A stretch of DNA of 64,000 nucleotides from Streptomyces sp. LHD-70 (GTDB lineage: Bacteria; Actinomycetota; Actinomycetes; Streptomycetales; Streptomycetaceae): the NCBI RefSeq assembly GCF_031157275.1, contig NZ_JAVIFW010000009.1:303184-367183 (forward strand), given 5' to 3'. The notes below the pieces were generated by a model. The model saw nothing but the letters and a program-made list of their open reading frames with translations, did not search any database and was not told the origin of the DNA. Positions 34,365 to 43,313 of this stretch are shown piece by piece. The first letter of the stretch is position 1, and each line of letters starts with the position of its first letter. Both the position numbers and the translations under genes were made by a program.

Positions 34365-34904
34365 GTGTTCGCCTACCGGATCGACCGGCGCAGCGGTGTC
34401 GCCACGTACGTCCAACTCGTGCAGCAGACCAAACAGGCGCTGCGCCTCGGCCTGTTGGAACCGGGCGACAAGCTGCCCACGGCCCGCGAGGTCGTCGAGG
34501 CCACGGCCATCAACCCGAACACGGTGCTGAAGGCCTACCGCGAACTGGAACGCGAGGGCCTGGTGGAGGCCCGCCGCGGCCTCGGCACCTTCGTGACGAG
34601 GTCACTGGGGGCCGCACCCGCCGACTCCCCGCTGCACGGCGAACTCAGCCGCTGGGCCGAGCGCGCCCGCGCCGCGGGGCTCGAACGGGACGACGTGGCA
34701 GCCCTGTTCACGGCCGTACTCGAAGAGCAGTTCACGCAGCAGTCGACGGACCGGTCCACGCGACCGAAGCGCACAGCCGGACCGACGCGCGCAGCCGGAC
34801 CGAAGCGCACCACCGAACCGACACGCGCAGCCGGACCGAAGCGCACCACCGAACCGACGCGCGCAGCCGGACCGAAGCGCACAGCCAAGGGAGACCCCGC
34901 ATGA
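34365..34904 (+). CDS. GntR-family (YtrA-type) repressor with repeated C-terminal tail
   Basis: Starts at GTG. The winged helix lies at about residues 10-75 (LLEPGDKLPTAREVVEATAI, NTVLKAYRELEREGLV), followed by the short YtrA helical domain. From about residue 125 onward the protein is a tandem repeat of 12-residue units (TRAAGPKRTTEP and variants), coded by 36-base repeats that account for most of the extra length. It controls the ABC transporter encoded next via the palindrome at 34325. The stop overlaps the ATPase start (ATGA). Confidence 0.92.
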   Translation: MFAYRIDRRSGVATYVQLVQQTKQALRLGLLEPGDKLPTAREVVEATAINPNTVLKAYRELEREGLVEARRGLGTFVTRSLGAAPADSPLHGELSRWAERARAAGLERDDVAALFTAVLEEQFTQQSTDRSTRPKRTAGPTRAAGPKRTTEPTRAAGPKRTTEPTRAAGPKRTAKGDPA

Positions 34905-35791
34905 CCGGAACCGCCATCGAGGCGGCCGCACTGGGCAAGACGTACGGGCGCCGCGGCCCGGCGCTCGACGACTGCTCCTTCCGGCTGCCTACCGGCCGGA
35001 TCTGCGCCGTCGTCGGCCCGAACGGCGCGGGCAAGTCCACGCTCCTCGCCCTCGCGGCCGGGCTCGCCCACCCCACCGCGGGCCGCCTCACCGTCCTCGG
35101 CACCAGCCCGGCCGCCGCCCGCGCCCGGATCGCGTACGTCGCCCAGGACAAGCCGCTCCACCCGCAGCTCAGCATCGCCGACACGCTCCGCCTCGGCGCC
35201 GAGCTCAATCCCGGCCGCTGGGACGCCGAGTGCGCCCAGCGCGTCGTGGCGGAAGGGGAGTTGGACCCAGGCGCACGGGTCCGTACGCTCTCCGGCGGCC
35301 AGCGCACCCGCGTCGCGCTCGCCCTGGCCCTCGGCAAGCGGGCCGAACTGCTGCTCCTCGACGAGCCGATGGCCGACCTCGACCCGCTCGCCCGGCACCA
35401 GCTCATGGGCACCCTGATGGCCCAGGCCGCCGAGCACGGCACCACCGTCGTGATGTCCTCGCACATCGTGGGCGAACTGGCCGACTCCTGCGACCACCTG
35501 CTGCTCGTCTCCGGCGGCCGGATCCGCCTCGGCGGCCCCATCGACGACCTGGTCGCCGCGCACTGCCTGGTCACCGGCCGCCGTCCCGCCGCCGAACTCG
35601 CCCCGCACACCGTCGTCGAGTCCCGCGCCACCGGCCGCGGCACCACCGCCCTGATCCGCCCCGACGGCCCGATAGCCGCCGACTGGGAGGCCCAGGAACC
35701 GTCCCTGGAGGACCTGTTGCTCGCCCATCTCCGCTCCCCCAGCGCCCCCGCGCTGCTCACGCCCGACGCCGAGCGGGAGGTGGCGCGGTGA
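34901..35791 (+). CDS. ABC transporter ATP-binding protein
   Basis: This 296-residue ATPase has Walker A GPNGAGKST (about residue 40), signature LSGGQRTR and Walker B LLLLDEPMADLD. It belongs to the YtrB/BcrA-like group controlled by YtrA-type GntR regulators, often induced by cell-wall antibiotics. It overlaps the regulator and the permease genes by four bases at each end. Confidence 0.95.
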   Translation: MTGTAIEAAALGKTYGRRGPALDDCSFRLPTGRICAVVGPNGAGKSTLLALAAGLAHPTAGRLTVLGTSPAAARARIAYVAQDKPLHPQLSIADTLRLGAELNPGRWDAECAQRVVAEGELDPGARVRTLSGGQRTRVALALALGKRAELLLLDEPMADLDPLARHQLMGTLMAQAAEHGTTVVMSSHIVGELADSCDHLLLVSGGRIRLGGPIDDLVAAHCLVTGRRPAAELAPHTVVESRATGRGTTALIRPDGPIAADWEAQEPSLEDLLLAHLRSPSAPALLTPDAEREVAR

Positions 35792-36756
35792 GTACAGCCA
35801 CCCTCAAAGGCCCCCGCTGGGTGGAACTGCGCCTGCACCGCACCACCCTGCACACCCTGCTCCTCGCCCTGCTCCTCGCCGCCGCCGCGACCGCCTTCCT
35901 GCGCTGGGGCGCGAGCGCCTACCCGCCCGTCACGGACTGCGGCGAGGCCGTCCCCTGCGAAGCCACCTTCCTCGGCTTCGCCGACGGGGAGCACCTGCTC
36001 CGGGAGGCCATGCTCAAGGCCTCGCACGCCCTGCTGCTGCTGCCCCTCGCCGTCGGCGTCTTCGTCGCCGGCCCGTTCGTCGCCCGCGAGCTGGAGTCCG
36101 GCGCCCACAAGCTGGCCTGGACACAGTCCGTCCCGCCCGCCCGCTGGCTCGCCTCCCGGCTGACCACGGCCGCGGCGATCGCCGCCGCCGTCGCCCTGAC
36201 CCTGATGGCCGTCTTCCGCTTCGGCGCCGCCGACCTGCTCGGCAGCTGGGACATGCACTGGTCCGACCGCGGCGTCTACGAGGCGAGCGGCCCCGTACTC
36301 GTCGCGTACTGCCTGTTGGCCGTGGCCATCGGCACCCTGACCGGGCTGCTCGTGCGCCGCACCCTGCTGGCCGCCTCGCTCACCGGCCTCGTCACCGGCG
36401 CCGTGCTCGCGCTCCTCGGCAGCCTGCGCTGGCAGTTCCTGCCGGTCGCCCAGGCCTCCGGGCCCACGACCACCATGGAGCCGCACTGGATCAAGGCCCT
36501 GCCGCGCGGCGCGTTCATGACCGACTCCGGCGTCACCAACGCCGCGGGCGAGCGCTTCGTCGCCCGCCAGTGCACCCCGGACCAGATGGCACACTTCTCG
36601 TGCCCCTCGGACACCCGTATCGCGGGCTGGTTCCTCGACTACCACCCGCGTTCCCACTTCTGGTACACCCAGTTCATCGAGACCGGCATCGTCCTCGCCC
36701 TCGCGGCGGCCGCCGTCTGGGCCGCGTTCCTGGTACTGCGGCGCCGCACGCCCTGA
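35788..36756 (+). CDS. ABC transporter membrane protein
   Basis: This 322-residue protein starts at GTG, four bases inside the ATPase gene, with GGGAGGTGG upstream. About six transmembrane helices are visible. A long extracellular loop between the fifth and sixth contains two Cys residues (ARQCTPDQMAHFSCPSD). It completes a GntR-ATPase-permease operon. The substrate is unknown; peptide antibiotic sensing or export is plausible. Confidence 0.92.
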   Translation: MSTATLKGPRWVELRLHRTTLHTLLLALLLAAAATAFLRWGASAYPPVTDCGEAVPCEATFLGFADGEHLLREAMLKASHALLLLPLAVGVFVAGPFVARELESGAHKLAWTQSVPPARWLASRLTTAAAIAAAVALTLMAVFRFGAADLLGSWDMHWSDRGVYEASGPVLVAYCLLAVAIGTLTGLLVRRTLLAASLTGLVTGAVLALLGSLRWQFLPVAQASGPTTTMEPHWIKALPRGAFMTDSGVTNAAGERFVARQCTPDQMAHFSCPSDTRIAGWFLDYHPRSHFWYTQFIETGIVLALAAAAVWAAFLVLRRRTP

Positions 36757-36833
36757 CAGCGCCTGACCGGGACATCGGCGGTCGCCGCGGGGACGCCCGC
36801 CGATGTCCCGCACGTCATGTCGCCGTAACCAAC

Positions 36834-36866
36834 GGTTCAGGCAGCCTTGCCAGGCTCACGGAATGC
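36834..36866 (+). promoter_or_regulatory. Weak PHO-box-like sequence upstream of ppk
   Basis: GGTTCAGGCAG is followed at 11-base spacing by the poorly matching CCTTGCCAGGC and TCACGGAATGC. Only the first unit fits the PhoP direct-repeat consensus. PhoP control of ppk is known in Streptomyces, but this site is tentative. Confidence 0.3.
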
Positions 36867-36955
36867 AGCCGGCCGTACCCGATCCCGAGATTCCGTCCCC
36901 CAGAGCGGGACTATTCGGCGCGCCTGGAACCGCCGGTACGCGGAAGAATGGCTTC

Positions 36956-39208
36956 ATGAACCAGCCCAGCGCCCAGGCAGCTGCTCAGCACGCCCAGCCC
37001 TCCGTCGGTTCCATCGCGGCCCACCGCCCGCACACCGTCGCCGCCGCCGTCTCCGACCTCGAACCGGACATCGACGCCGACCTCGACACGTACGAGGGGT
37101 ACGAGAGGTACGTCGAGAGCGGGGCCGGCGCCGAGCTGCCGCAGGGGCGGTTCCTGGACCGGGAGCGCAGCTGGCTCGCCTTCAACGAGCGGGTGCTCGA
37201 ACTCGCCGAGGACCCGCACACCCCGCTCCTGGAGCGCGCCAACTTCCTGGCGATCTTCGCGTCCAACCTGGACGAGTTCTTCATGGTCCGCGTGGCCGGA
37301 CTGAAGCGCCGTATCGCCACCGGCGTCGCCACCCGCTCCGCCTCCGGACTGCAGCCCCGCGAGGTCCTGGACCTGATCTGGACCCGCACCCGCGAGCTCA
37401 TGGCCCGGCACGCCGCCTGCTTCCAGGACGACGTGGCGCCATCCCTCGCCGACGAGGGCATCGGCATCTTCCGCTGGGCCGAGCTCACCGAGAAGGAACA
37501 GGCCCGCCTCTTCACCCTGTTCCGGCAGCGGATCTTCCCCGTGCTGACCCCGCTGGCCGTCGACCCGGCGCACCCCTTCCCGTACATCTCGGGCCTCTCC
37601 CTGAACCTGGCCGTCGTCGTGCGCAACCCGGTCAGCGGTCACCGGCACTTCGCCCGCGTCAAGGTCCCGCCGCTGCTCAGCCGCTTCCTGGAGGCCTCGC
37701 CCGGCCGGTACGTGCCCGTCGAGGACGTCATCGCCGCGCCCGCCCACCTCGAGGAGCTGTTCCCCGGCATGGAGGTGGAGGCCCACCACATGTTCCGGGT
37801 CACCAGGAACGAGGATCTGGAGGTGGAGGAGGACGACGCCGAGAACCTCCTCAAGGCCCTGGAGAAGGAGCTCATGCGGCGCCGCTTCGGCCCGCCCGTG
37901 CGCCTGGAGGTCGAGGAGTCCATCGACCGCCACATCCTCGACCTGCTGATCCGCGAGCTGAAGATCTCCGAGGCCGAGGTCTACCCGCTGCCGGGGCCGC
38001 TCGACCTCACCGGCCTCTTCGGCATAGCGAGCCTCGACCGGCCCGAGCTGAAGTACCCGAAGTTCGTCGCGGGCACCCACCGCGACCTCGCCGAGGTCGA
38101 ATCGGCCTCCGCGCCCGACATCTTCGCGGCCCTGCGCGAACGCGACGTACTCCTGCACCACCCGTACGACTCGTTCTCCACCTCCGTACAGGCCTTCCTG
38201 GAACAGGCCGCCGCCGACCCGGACGTCCTCGCCATCAAGCAGACCCTGTACCGGACTTCGGGCGACTCCCCGATAGTGGACGCCCTCATCGACGCCGCCG
38301 AGTCCGGCAAGCAGGTCCTCGTCCTGGTCGAGATCAAGGCCCGCTTCGACGAGCAGGCCAACATCAAGTGGGCCCGCAAGCTGGAGGAGGCAGGCTGCCA
38401 TGTCGTGTACGGGCTCGTCGGCCTGAAGACGCACTGCAAGCTGTCGCTCGTGGTCCGCCAGGAGGGCGAGACGCTGCGCCGCTACAGCCACGTCGGCACC
38501 GGCAACTACCACCCGAAGACGGCCCGCCTGTACGAGGACCTCGGGCTGCTCACCGCCGACCAGCAGGTCGGCGCGGACCTCTCCGACCTCTTCAACCGGC
38601 TCTCCGGCTACTCGCGCCGCGAGACCTACCGCCGCCTCCTGGTCGCCCCCAGGTCCCTGCGCGACGGACTGATCTCCCGGATCGAGAAGGAAGTCCAGCA
38701 CCACCGCGCGGGCCGCCCCGCCCATGTCCGCATCAAGGTCAACTCGATGGTCGACGAGGCCGTCATCGACGCGCTCTACCGGGCCTCGACGGCGGGCGTG
38801 CCGGTCGACATCTGGGTCCGCGGGATCTGCGCGATCCGCCCCGGCGTGACCGGGCTCTCGGAGAACATCCGGGTCCGGTCCGTCCTCGGCCGCTTCCTCG
38901 AGCACTCCCGGGTGTTCGCCTTCGGCAACGGCGGCGAACCCGAGGTGTGGATCGGCAGCGCCGACATGATGCACCGCAACCTCGACCGCCGTATCGAGGC
39001 ACTGGTCAGGGTCACGGACCCGGCCCACCGCGCGGCCCTCAACCGCCTTCTGGAGACCGGCATGTCCGACTCCACCGCCTCCTGGCACCTCGGCCCGGAC
39101 GGCGACTGGACCCGGCAGGCTCTCGACCCGGAGGGCCAGCCGCTACGGAACGTACAGGAGATGCTCATTGACGCCCGGAGGCGCCGGCGTGGCTCAGCGA
39201 CACCCTGA
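36956..39208 (+). CDS. ppk: Polyphosphate kinase 1
   Basis: This 750-residue protein has the full PPK1 architecture: an N domain (RFLDRERSWLAFNERVLE), a head domain, and two PLD-like catalytic domains. The motif HVGTGNYHPKTARLYEDLG carries the autophosphorylated His. It polymerises ATP gamma-phosphate into polyphosphate reversibly. ATG 36956 starts a roughly 55-residue variable leader before the conserved core. Its 3' end overlaps the CHAD gene by 20 bases. Confidence 0.96.
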   Translation: MNQPSAQAAAQHAQPSVGSIAAHRPHTVAAAVSDLEPDIDADLDTYEGYERYVESGAGAELPQGRFLDRERSWLAFNERVLELAEDPHTPLLERANFLAIFASNLDEFFMVRVAGLKRRIATGVATRSASGLQPREVLDLIWTRTRELMARHAACFQDDVAPSLADEGIGIFRWAELTEKEQARLFTLFRQRIFPVLTPLAVDPAHPFPYISGLSLNLAVVVRNPVSGHRHFARVKVPPLLSRFLEASPGRYVPVEDVIAAPAHLEELFPGMEVEAHHMFRVTRNEDLEVEEDDAENLLKALEKELMRRRFGPPVRLEVEESIDRHILDLLIRELKISEAEVYPLPGPLDLTGLFGIASLDRPELKYPKFVAGTHRDLAEVESASAPDIFAALRERDVLLHHPYDSFSTSVQAFLEQAAADPDVLAIKQTLYRTSGDSPIVDALIDAAESGKQVLVLVEIKARFDEQANIKWARKLEEAGCHVVYGLVGLKTHCKLSLVVRQEGETLRRYSHVGTGNYHPKTARLYEDLGLLTADQQVGADLSDLFNRLSGYSRRETYRRLLVAPRSLRDGLISRIEKEVQHHRAGRPAHVRIKVNSMVDEAVIDALYRASTAGVPVDIWVRGICAIRPGVTGLSENIRVRSVLGRFLEHSRVFAFGNGGEPEVWIGSADMMHRNLDRRIEALVRVTDPAHRAALNRLLETGMSDSTASWHLGPDGDWTRQALDPEGQPLRNVQEMLIDARRRRRGSATP

Positions 39209-40271
39209 CAGCGACACCCCCGTGGCCGGGGCACCCGTGGCCGGGACCCATATGGCCGGGACCCATGTGGCCGGGGGCCATATGGCCGGGGCACCCGTGG
39301 CCGGGGAGGTGCTCGCGCGCTATCTACGCGCGCAGGCCACGGAATTCCTGCGCGCCCTGCGCCAGCACCGGGAGAGCAGTACGGAGGAGGCCGCCGAACC
39401 CGCCCTCGCCCTGCGCGCCGCGGCCCGCAGGATCAGCGGCACCCTGCACACCTTCCGGCCGCTGCTCGACGCCGAGTGGTCGGACCAGCTGCGCGCCGAA
39501 CTCGCCTGGCTCTCCGGCACGTTGGCGCGCGAGCACGCCTACGCGGCCCGCCTCGACCGGCTCATCGGCGCCCTGCACCGGCTCTCCCCGGCGGGCCCGG
39601 TCGCGGGGCGCGGCCCCGCCGTACCCACCCAGAACGGCGGCCTGACCGTCGGCGCGGCCAAGGCGGGCGCGCTGGTCGAGCGTCAGCTCACCCTGGCCAG
39701 GACCCGCGCCCACTCCACGGCCCTGCAGGCGCTCGGCTCGTCCCGCTTCCACGCGGTCGCGGACGCGGTCGCCGTGCTCGCCAGCGAGGTGCCGCTGCGC
39801 CGGGACGCGTCCGGCCACCCGCTCGCGCCGTTCGCGGCGGACGTCGAGGCCCGCCTGAACGAGGCGGTGGCGGCCCTTCCGCTCGTACGGGCCGGGCATC
39901 CGTACAACGCCGAGGCGCTCCTGCACGGCCTCGGCACCGACGCCGCCCCCGAGTCCCAGGACACGCCCTGGCACCAGGTACGGCTGCTGCTCCGGCTGCA
40001 CCGGTACGCCCAGGAGGCCCTCGGACTCGAACCCGGCCACGACGTCCGCCTGATCGGCGCGGGCCAGGCGCTCGACCGCCACCGCGACGCCGCCGAGGCC
40101 GCCACGGCCGCGGCCTCCGCCGCCCGCACCCCGCGCATCGCCCCGGCCACGGCGTACGCACTCGGCGTGCTCCACGCCGACCAGCGCCACGACGTGGAGG
40201 CGGCCCGCTTCGCCTTCCAGGCGGTCTGGCGCCGAAACGCTTCTGCGGACCGCGCCGTGAGCACCCCATGA
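39189..40271 (+). CDS. CHAD domain protein (polyphosphate-associated)
   Basis: This protein of about 360 residues has two four-helix halves of a CHAD domain, with conserved basic residues (ALRAAARRISGTLHTFRPLL). CHAD domains bind polyphosphate, which fits the overlap with ppk. I start at GTG 39189, seven bases after GGAGG. Residues 10-36 are five- to six-residue repeats (PVAG, THMAG, GHMAG) coded by 15-base units. Several contain in-frame ATG codons that could serve as alternative starts. Confidence 0.88.
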   Translation: MAQRHPDSDTPVAGAPVAGTHMAGTHVAGGHMAGAPVAGEVLARYLRAQATEFLRALRQHRESSTEEAAEPALALRAAARRISGTLHTFRPLLDAEWSDQLRAELAWLSGTLAREHAYAARLDRLIGALHRLSPAGPVAGRGPAVPTQNGGLTVGAAKAGALVERQLTLARTRAHSTALQALGSSRFHAVADAVAVLASEVPLRRDASGHPLAPFAADVEARLNEAVAALPLVRAGHPYNAEALLHGLGTDAAPESQDTPWHQVRLLLRLHRYAQEALGLEPGHDVRLIGAGQALDRHRDAAEAATAAASAARTPRIAPATAYALGVLHADQRHDVEAARFAFQAVWRRNASADRAVSTP

Positions 40272-40693
40272 CCCCGGCCCCGCCCCCGATCCTCGCGGCG
40301 GGCTGCGTGCTGTGGCGGCAGTCGCCCTCCGGGCTTCAGGTGTGCCTGGTCCACCGGCCGAAGTACGACGACTGGTCCCACCCCAAGGGCAAGCTGAAGG
40401 CCGGCGAGGACGCCTTGGCGGCGGCGGTGCGCGAGGTACGCGAGGAGACGGGCTCGACGTGCACCCCGGGCCCGCCCCTGCCCACAGCGCACTACGTCGT
40501 ACGGGGCCGCCCCAAGCGGGTCCACTACTGGGCGGCGGAAGCGGGCCCGGGCGCCTTCGTCCCCAACTCCGAGGTGGACGCGGCGGTCTGGCTCCCCCCG
40601 GACGAGGCCCGTGCCCGCCTCACGCAGGTACGGGACCGGGAACTGGTGGACGCGTGGCTGGCCCTTCTTCCCCAGCCCCGCCCCTTCCCGTAA
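40268..40693 (+). CDS. Nudix hydrolase (MutT-like)
   Basis: This 141-residue protein has the Nudix box in GKLKAGEDALAAAVREVREE followed by TGS, and begins directly with a beta strand (ILAAGCVLWR). It overlaps the CHAD gene by four bases, forming a ppk-CHAD-Nudix unit. It resembles the N-terminal domain of MutT1-type enzymes but lacks the C-terminal histidine phosphatase domain. Substrates may be nucleotide or diadenosine polyphosphates. Confidence 0.92.
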   Translation: MTPAPPPILAAGCVLWRQSPSGLQVCLVHRPKYDDWSHPKGKLKAGEDALAAAVREVREETGSTCTPGPPLPTAHYVVRGRPKRVHYWAAEAGPGAFVPNSEVDAAVWLPPDEARARLTQVRDRELVDAWLALLPQPRPFP

Positions 40694-40702
40694 CCGGGGC
40701 TG

Positions 40703-40852
40703 CCCCGATAGGGGCGCGGGGCTGTGACATTTGCGGCTCCGCCGCGGGGCGCGAGCAACCACGACGACGCGCAAGCCGAACGACGGGCAAGGAAAGCCCC
40801 TCCGGCGTTTGAGGAGCCGGGGGCCCGGGGGCGGAGCCCCCTGGGGGTGCCG
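40703..40852. repeat. Streptomyces-type intergenic repeat block
   Basis: This stretch has the GGGGCGCGGGG...CCTCCGGCGTTTGAGGAGCC pattern that I recall as abundant in intergenic regions of many streptomycetes. It ends in a GGGGGC-GGA-GCCCCC hairpin at 40827-40841. It probably provides the terminator for the ppk-CHAD-Nudix operon. No coding function is apparent. Confidence 0.7.
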
Positions 40853-40904
40853 AACGACCACAGCACACGTAACCCCGCCGTGACCTAACCGCACCGCCCT
40901 CCGA

Positions 40905-40948
40905 GGTTCACCCCCCGTTCACTCTCGCCGTTCGGCCGCTTCACCTGT
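40905..40948 (+). promoter_or_regulatory. PHO box (PhoP binding site) of pstS
   Basis: Four 11-base direct repeat units are present: GGTTCACCCCC, CGTTCACTCTC, the degenerate GCCGTTCGGCC, and GCTTCACCTGT. Three fit the Streptomyces PhoP consensus GTTCACC well. They are followed at about six bases by TAATTT, a likely -10 element. This is the expected control region for phosphate-starvation induction of pstSCAB. Confidence 0.85.
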
Positions 40949-41074
40949 CCTGCCTAATTTCGGACTTGCGCGACGCGTGGCGCGGTCATCGCGGCCGTCC
41001 CGCAGAGGCACATGAACGAAACGACTCCGCACGCCGTCCCACCTCCGGCGCGGCTCCTGGAAGGAACTCCCGAA

Positions 41075-42196
41075 GTGAAGCTTCAGCGCAAGAACCGGCG
41101 GGCCCTCGCTCTCGGTGCTCTCGCCGTCTCCGGCGCCCTGGCCCTCACGGCGTGCGGCTCCGACGAGACCGGCAGCACCGCTGGCACCGGCGGCAAGCAG
41201 ACGAACGCCGCCAACATCAAGTGCGACGACGCCAAGGGCCAGCTCGCGGCCTCCGGCTCGTCCGCACAGAAGAACGCCATCGACGCGTGGACCAAGGCGT
41301 ACGCCCAGGCCTGCCAGGGCGTCCAGGTCCAGTACAACCCGACCGGTTCCGGCGCGGGCATCACCGCGTTCCTGCAGGGCCAGACGGCCTTCGCGGGCTC
41401 GGACTCGCCGCTGGAGCCGGGCGAGATCGAGAAGTCGAAGAAGATCTGCAAGGGCGGCCAGGCCATCGACCTGCCGATGGTCGGCGGCCCGATCGCCGTC
41501 GGCTACAACGTCCCCGGCGTGGACAACCTCGTCCTGGACGCGAAGACCCTGGCCGACATCTTCAACGACAAGATCAAGACCTGGGACGACCCGGCGATCA
41601 AGAAGCTGAACCCGGACGCCAAGCTCCCGAACACCAAGGTCCAGGCCTTCCACCGCTCGGACGAGTCCGGCACCACGGACAACTTCACCAAGTACCTCAA
41701 GGGCGCCGCCCCCGACGCCTGGCCGCACGAGCCCGGCAAGACCTGGGAGGCCAAGGGCGGCCAGTCCGCCAGCGGCTCCTCCGGCGTCTCCAGCCAGGTC
41801 AAGCAGGTGCCCGGCGCCATCTCCTACTTCGAGCTCTCCTACGGCGAGGGCATCAAGACCGTCGACCTGAAGACCGAGGCCAAGGAGCCGGTGAAGGCCA
41901 CCGTCGACAACGCCTCCAAGGCGATCGCCGAGGCCAAGGTCACCGGCAAGGGCAAGGACCTCGCCCTGGAGCTGAACTACAAGCCGCAGGCCGAGGGTGC
42001 GTACCCGATCACCCTGGTCACGTACGAGATCGTCTGCGACAAGGGCAACAAGGCGGAGACCCTCGCCACCACCAAGTCCTTCCTCAACTACATCTCCAGC
42101 GAGGACGGCCAGAAGGTCCTGAAGGACAACGACTACGCGCCGATCCCCGACGAGATCATCACCAAGGTCCGCGAGACCGTCGCGGGTCTGAGCTGA
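41075..42196 (+). CDS. pstS: Phosphate ABC transporter substrate-binding lipoprotein PstS
   Basis: The roughly 373-residue protein starts at GTG 41075 after GGAAGGAAC. Its lipoprotein signal is RRALALGALAVSGALALTAC, with the lipobox Cys near residue 28. The mature part has the phosphate-binding signatures ASGSSAQ, NPTGSGAGI, GSDSPL and RSDESGTTDNF. It captures extracellular phosphate for PstCAB. A longer in-frame start at 41012 would place residues before the signal peptide and is unlikely. Confidence 0.96.
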   Translation: MKLQRKNRRALALGALAVSGALALTACGSDETGSTAGTGGKQTNAANIKCDDAKGQLAASGSSAQKNAIDAWTKAYAQACQGVQVQYNPTGSGAGITAFLQGQTAFAGSDSPLEPGEIEKSKKICKGGQAIDLPMVGGPIAVGYNVPGVDNLVLDAKTLADIFNDKIKTWDDPAIKKLNPDAKLPNTKVQAFHRSDESGTTDNFTKYLKGAAPDAWPHEPGKTWEAKGGQSASGSSGVSSQVKQVPGAISYFELSYGEGIKTVDLKTEAKEPVKATVDNASKAIAEAKVTGKGKDLALELNYKPQAEGAYPITLVTYEIVCDKGNKAETLATTKSFLNYISSEDGQKVLKDNDYAPIPDEIITKVRETVAGLS

Positions 42197-42201
42197 CCCG
42201 A

Positions 42202-42237
42202 GTGCGGCCCGGCTCGCAGTGCCGAGCCGGGCCGCAC
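42202..42237 (+). terminator. Stem-loop between pstS and pstC
   Basis: GTGCGGCCCGGCTCG and CGAGCCGGGCCGCAC are perfect 15-base arms around a 6-base loop. The structure lies immediately after the pstS stop. It probably acts as a partial terminator or 3'-stabilising hairpin, giving more PstS than PstCAB. Confidence 0.8.
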
Positions 42238-42311
42238 CGTCCGGTGCACCGCCGCCAGGAGCCCCGCGTACGGCCACCCCGTACCAAGGCTCCGCAGACC
42301 GGAGAATCCTC

Positions 42312-43313
42312 ATGGATATAGCTACGCAGACAGAGACAGCCCCACCCCCACCCCCCGTCACCACCGAGCAGAAGCGCGCCTCCCGCGGTGCGACCCGACC
42401 GGGTGACCGGATCTTCCTCGGCCTCTCCCGTGGCTCGGGCATCCTGCTCCTCGTGATCATGGCCGCCATCGCGGCCTTCCTGACCTACCGGGCCACGCTC
42501 GCGCTCTCGGACAACACGGGGAACTTCCTGACCACCTTCGAGTGGGACGCCAACGCGATCCCGCCGAAGTTCGGCATCGCGGTCCTCGCCTTCGGCACCG
42601 TCGTGAGCTCGATCATCGCGCTGGTGATCGCCGTTCCGGTCGCCGTCGGGATCGCGCTGTTCATCTCGCACTACGCGCCCCGCAAGCTGGCCGGCCCGAT
42701 CGCGTACGTGATCGACCTGCTCGCCGCGGTGCCCTCGATCGTCTACGGCCTGTGGGGCGCCCTCGTCCTCGCGCCCAACCTCACCGGCTTCTACACCTGG
42801 CTCGACTCGGTCCTCGGCTGGACCGGGATCCTCGCCTACCAGGGCGGCGCCCCGCGCTCCCTGATGACCGTGGGCATCCTGCTCGCGATCATGATCCTGC
42901 CGATCATCACCAACGTCAGCCGCGAGGTCTTCCTCCAGGCGCCGAAGATGCACGAGGAGGCCGCCCTGGCCCTCGGCGCGACCCGCTGGGAAGTCATCCG
43001 GATGTCGGTGCTCCCCTTCGGCCGCTCCGGCATCATCAGCGCCTCGATGCTGGGCCTCGGCCGCGCGCTCGGCGAGACCATCGCCGTCGCCACGGTGCTC
43101 TCCCCGAGCTTCGTGATCGGCGCCTCGCTGCTCGACCCGGGCGGCGGCACGTTCGCGCAGAACATCGCCAGCAAGTTCAACGAGGCCAGTGAGTACGGAC
43201 GGGACGCCCTGATCGCCTCCGGTCTGGTCCTGTTCCTCATCACCCTGCTGGTCAACGGCGCGGCCCGCATGATCATCGCCCGCCGCAAGGAGTACTCGGG
43301 GGCCAACGCATGA
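42312..43313 (+). CDS. pstC: Phosphate ABC transporter permease PstC
   Basis: This 333-residue protein has six transmembrane helices and the permease coupling loop EEAALALGATRWEVIRMSVLP (about residues 215-235). Upstream, GGAGAA lies eight bases before the ATG. It forms the membrane channel with PstA. Its stop overlaps the pstA start by four bases. Confidence 0.96.
   Translation: MDIATQTETAPPPPPVTTEQKRASRGATRPGDRIFLGLSRGSGILLLVIMAAIAAFLTYRATLALSDNTGNFLTTFEWDANAIPPKFGIAVLAFGTVVSSIIALVIAVPVAVGIALFISHYAPRKLAGPIAYVIDLLAAVPSIVYGLWGALVLAPNLTGFYTWLDSVLGWTGILAYQGGAPRSLMTVGILLAIMILPIITNVSREVFLQAPKMHEEAALALGATRWEVIRMSVLPFGRSGIISASMLGLGRALGETIAVATVLSPSFVIGASLLDPGGGTFAQNIASKFNEASEYGRDALIASGLVLFLITLLVNGAARMIIARRKEYSGANA

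Noticed and set aside
34337..35791. A GntR-ABC fusion protein read through the regulator in another frame
   Set aside because: The GntR product is in a different frame with its own start and stop; the apparent long frame before 34901 is an Arg-rich shadow.
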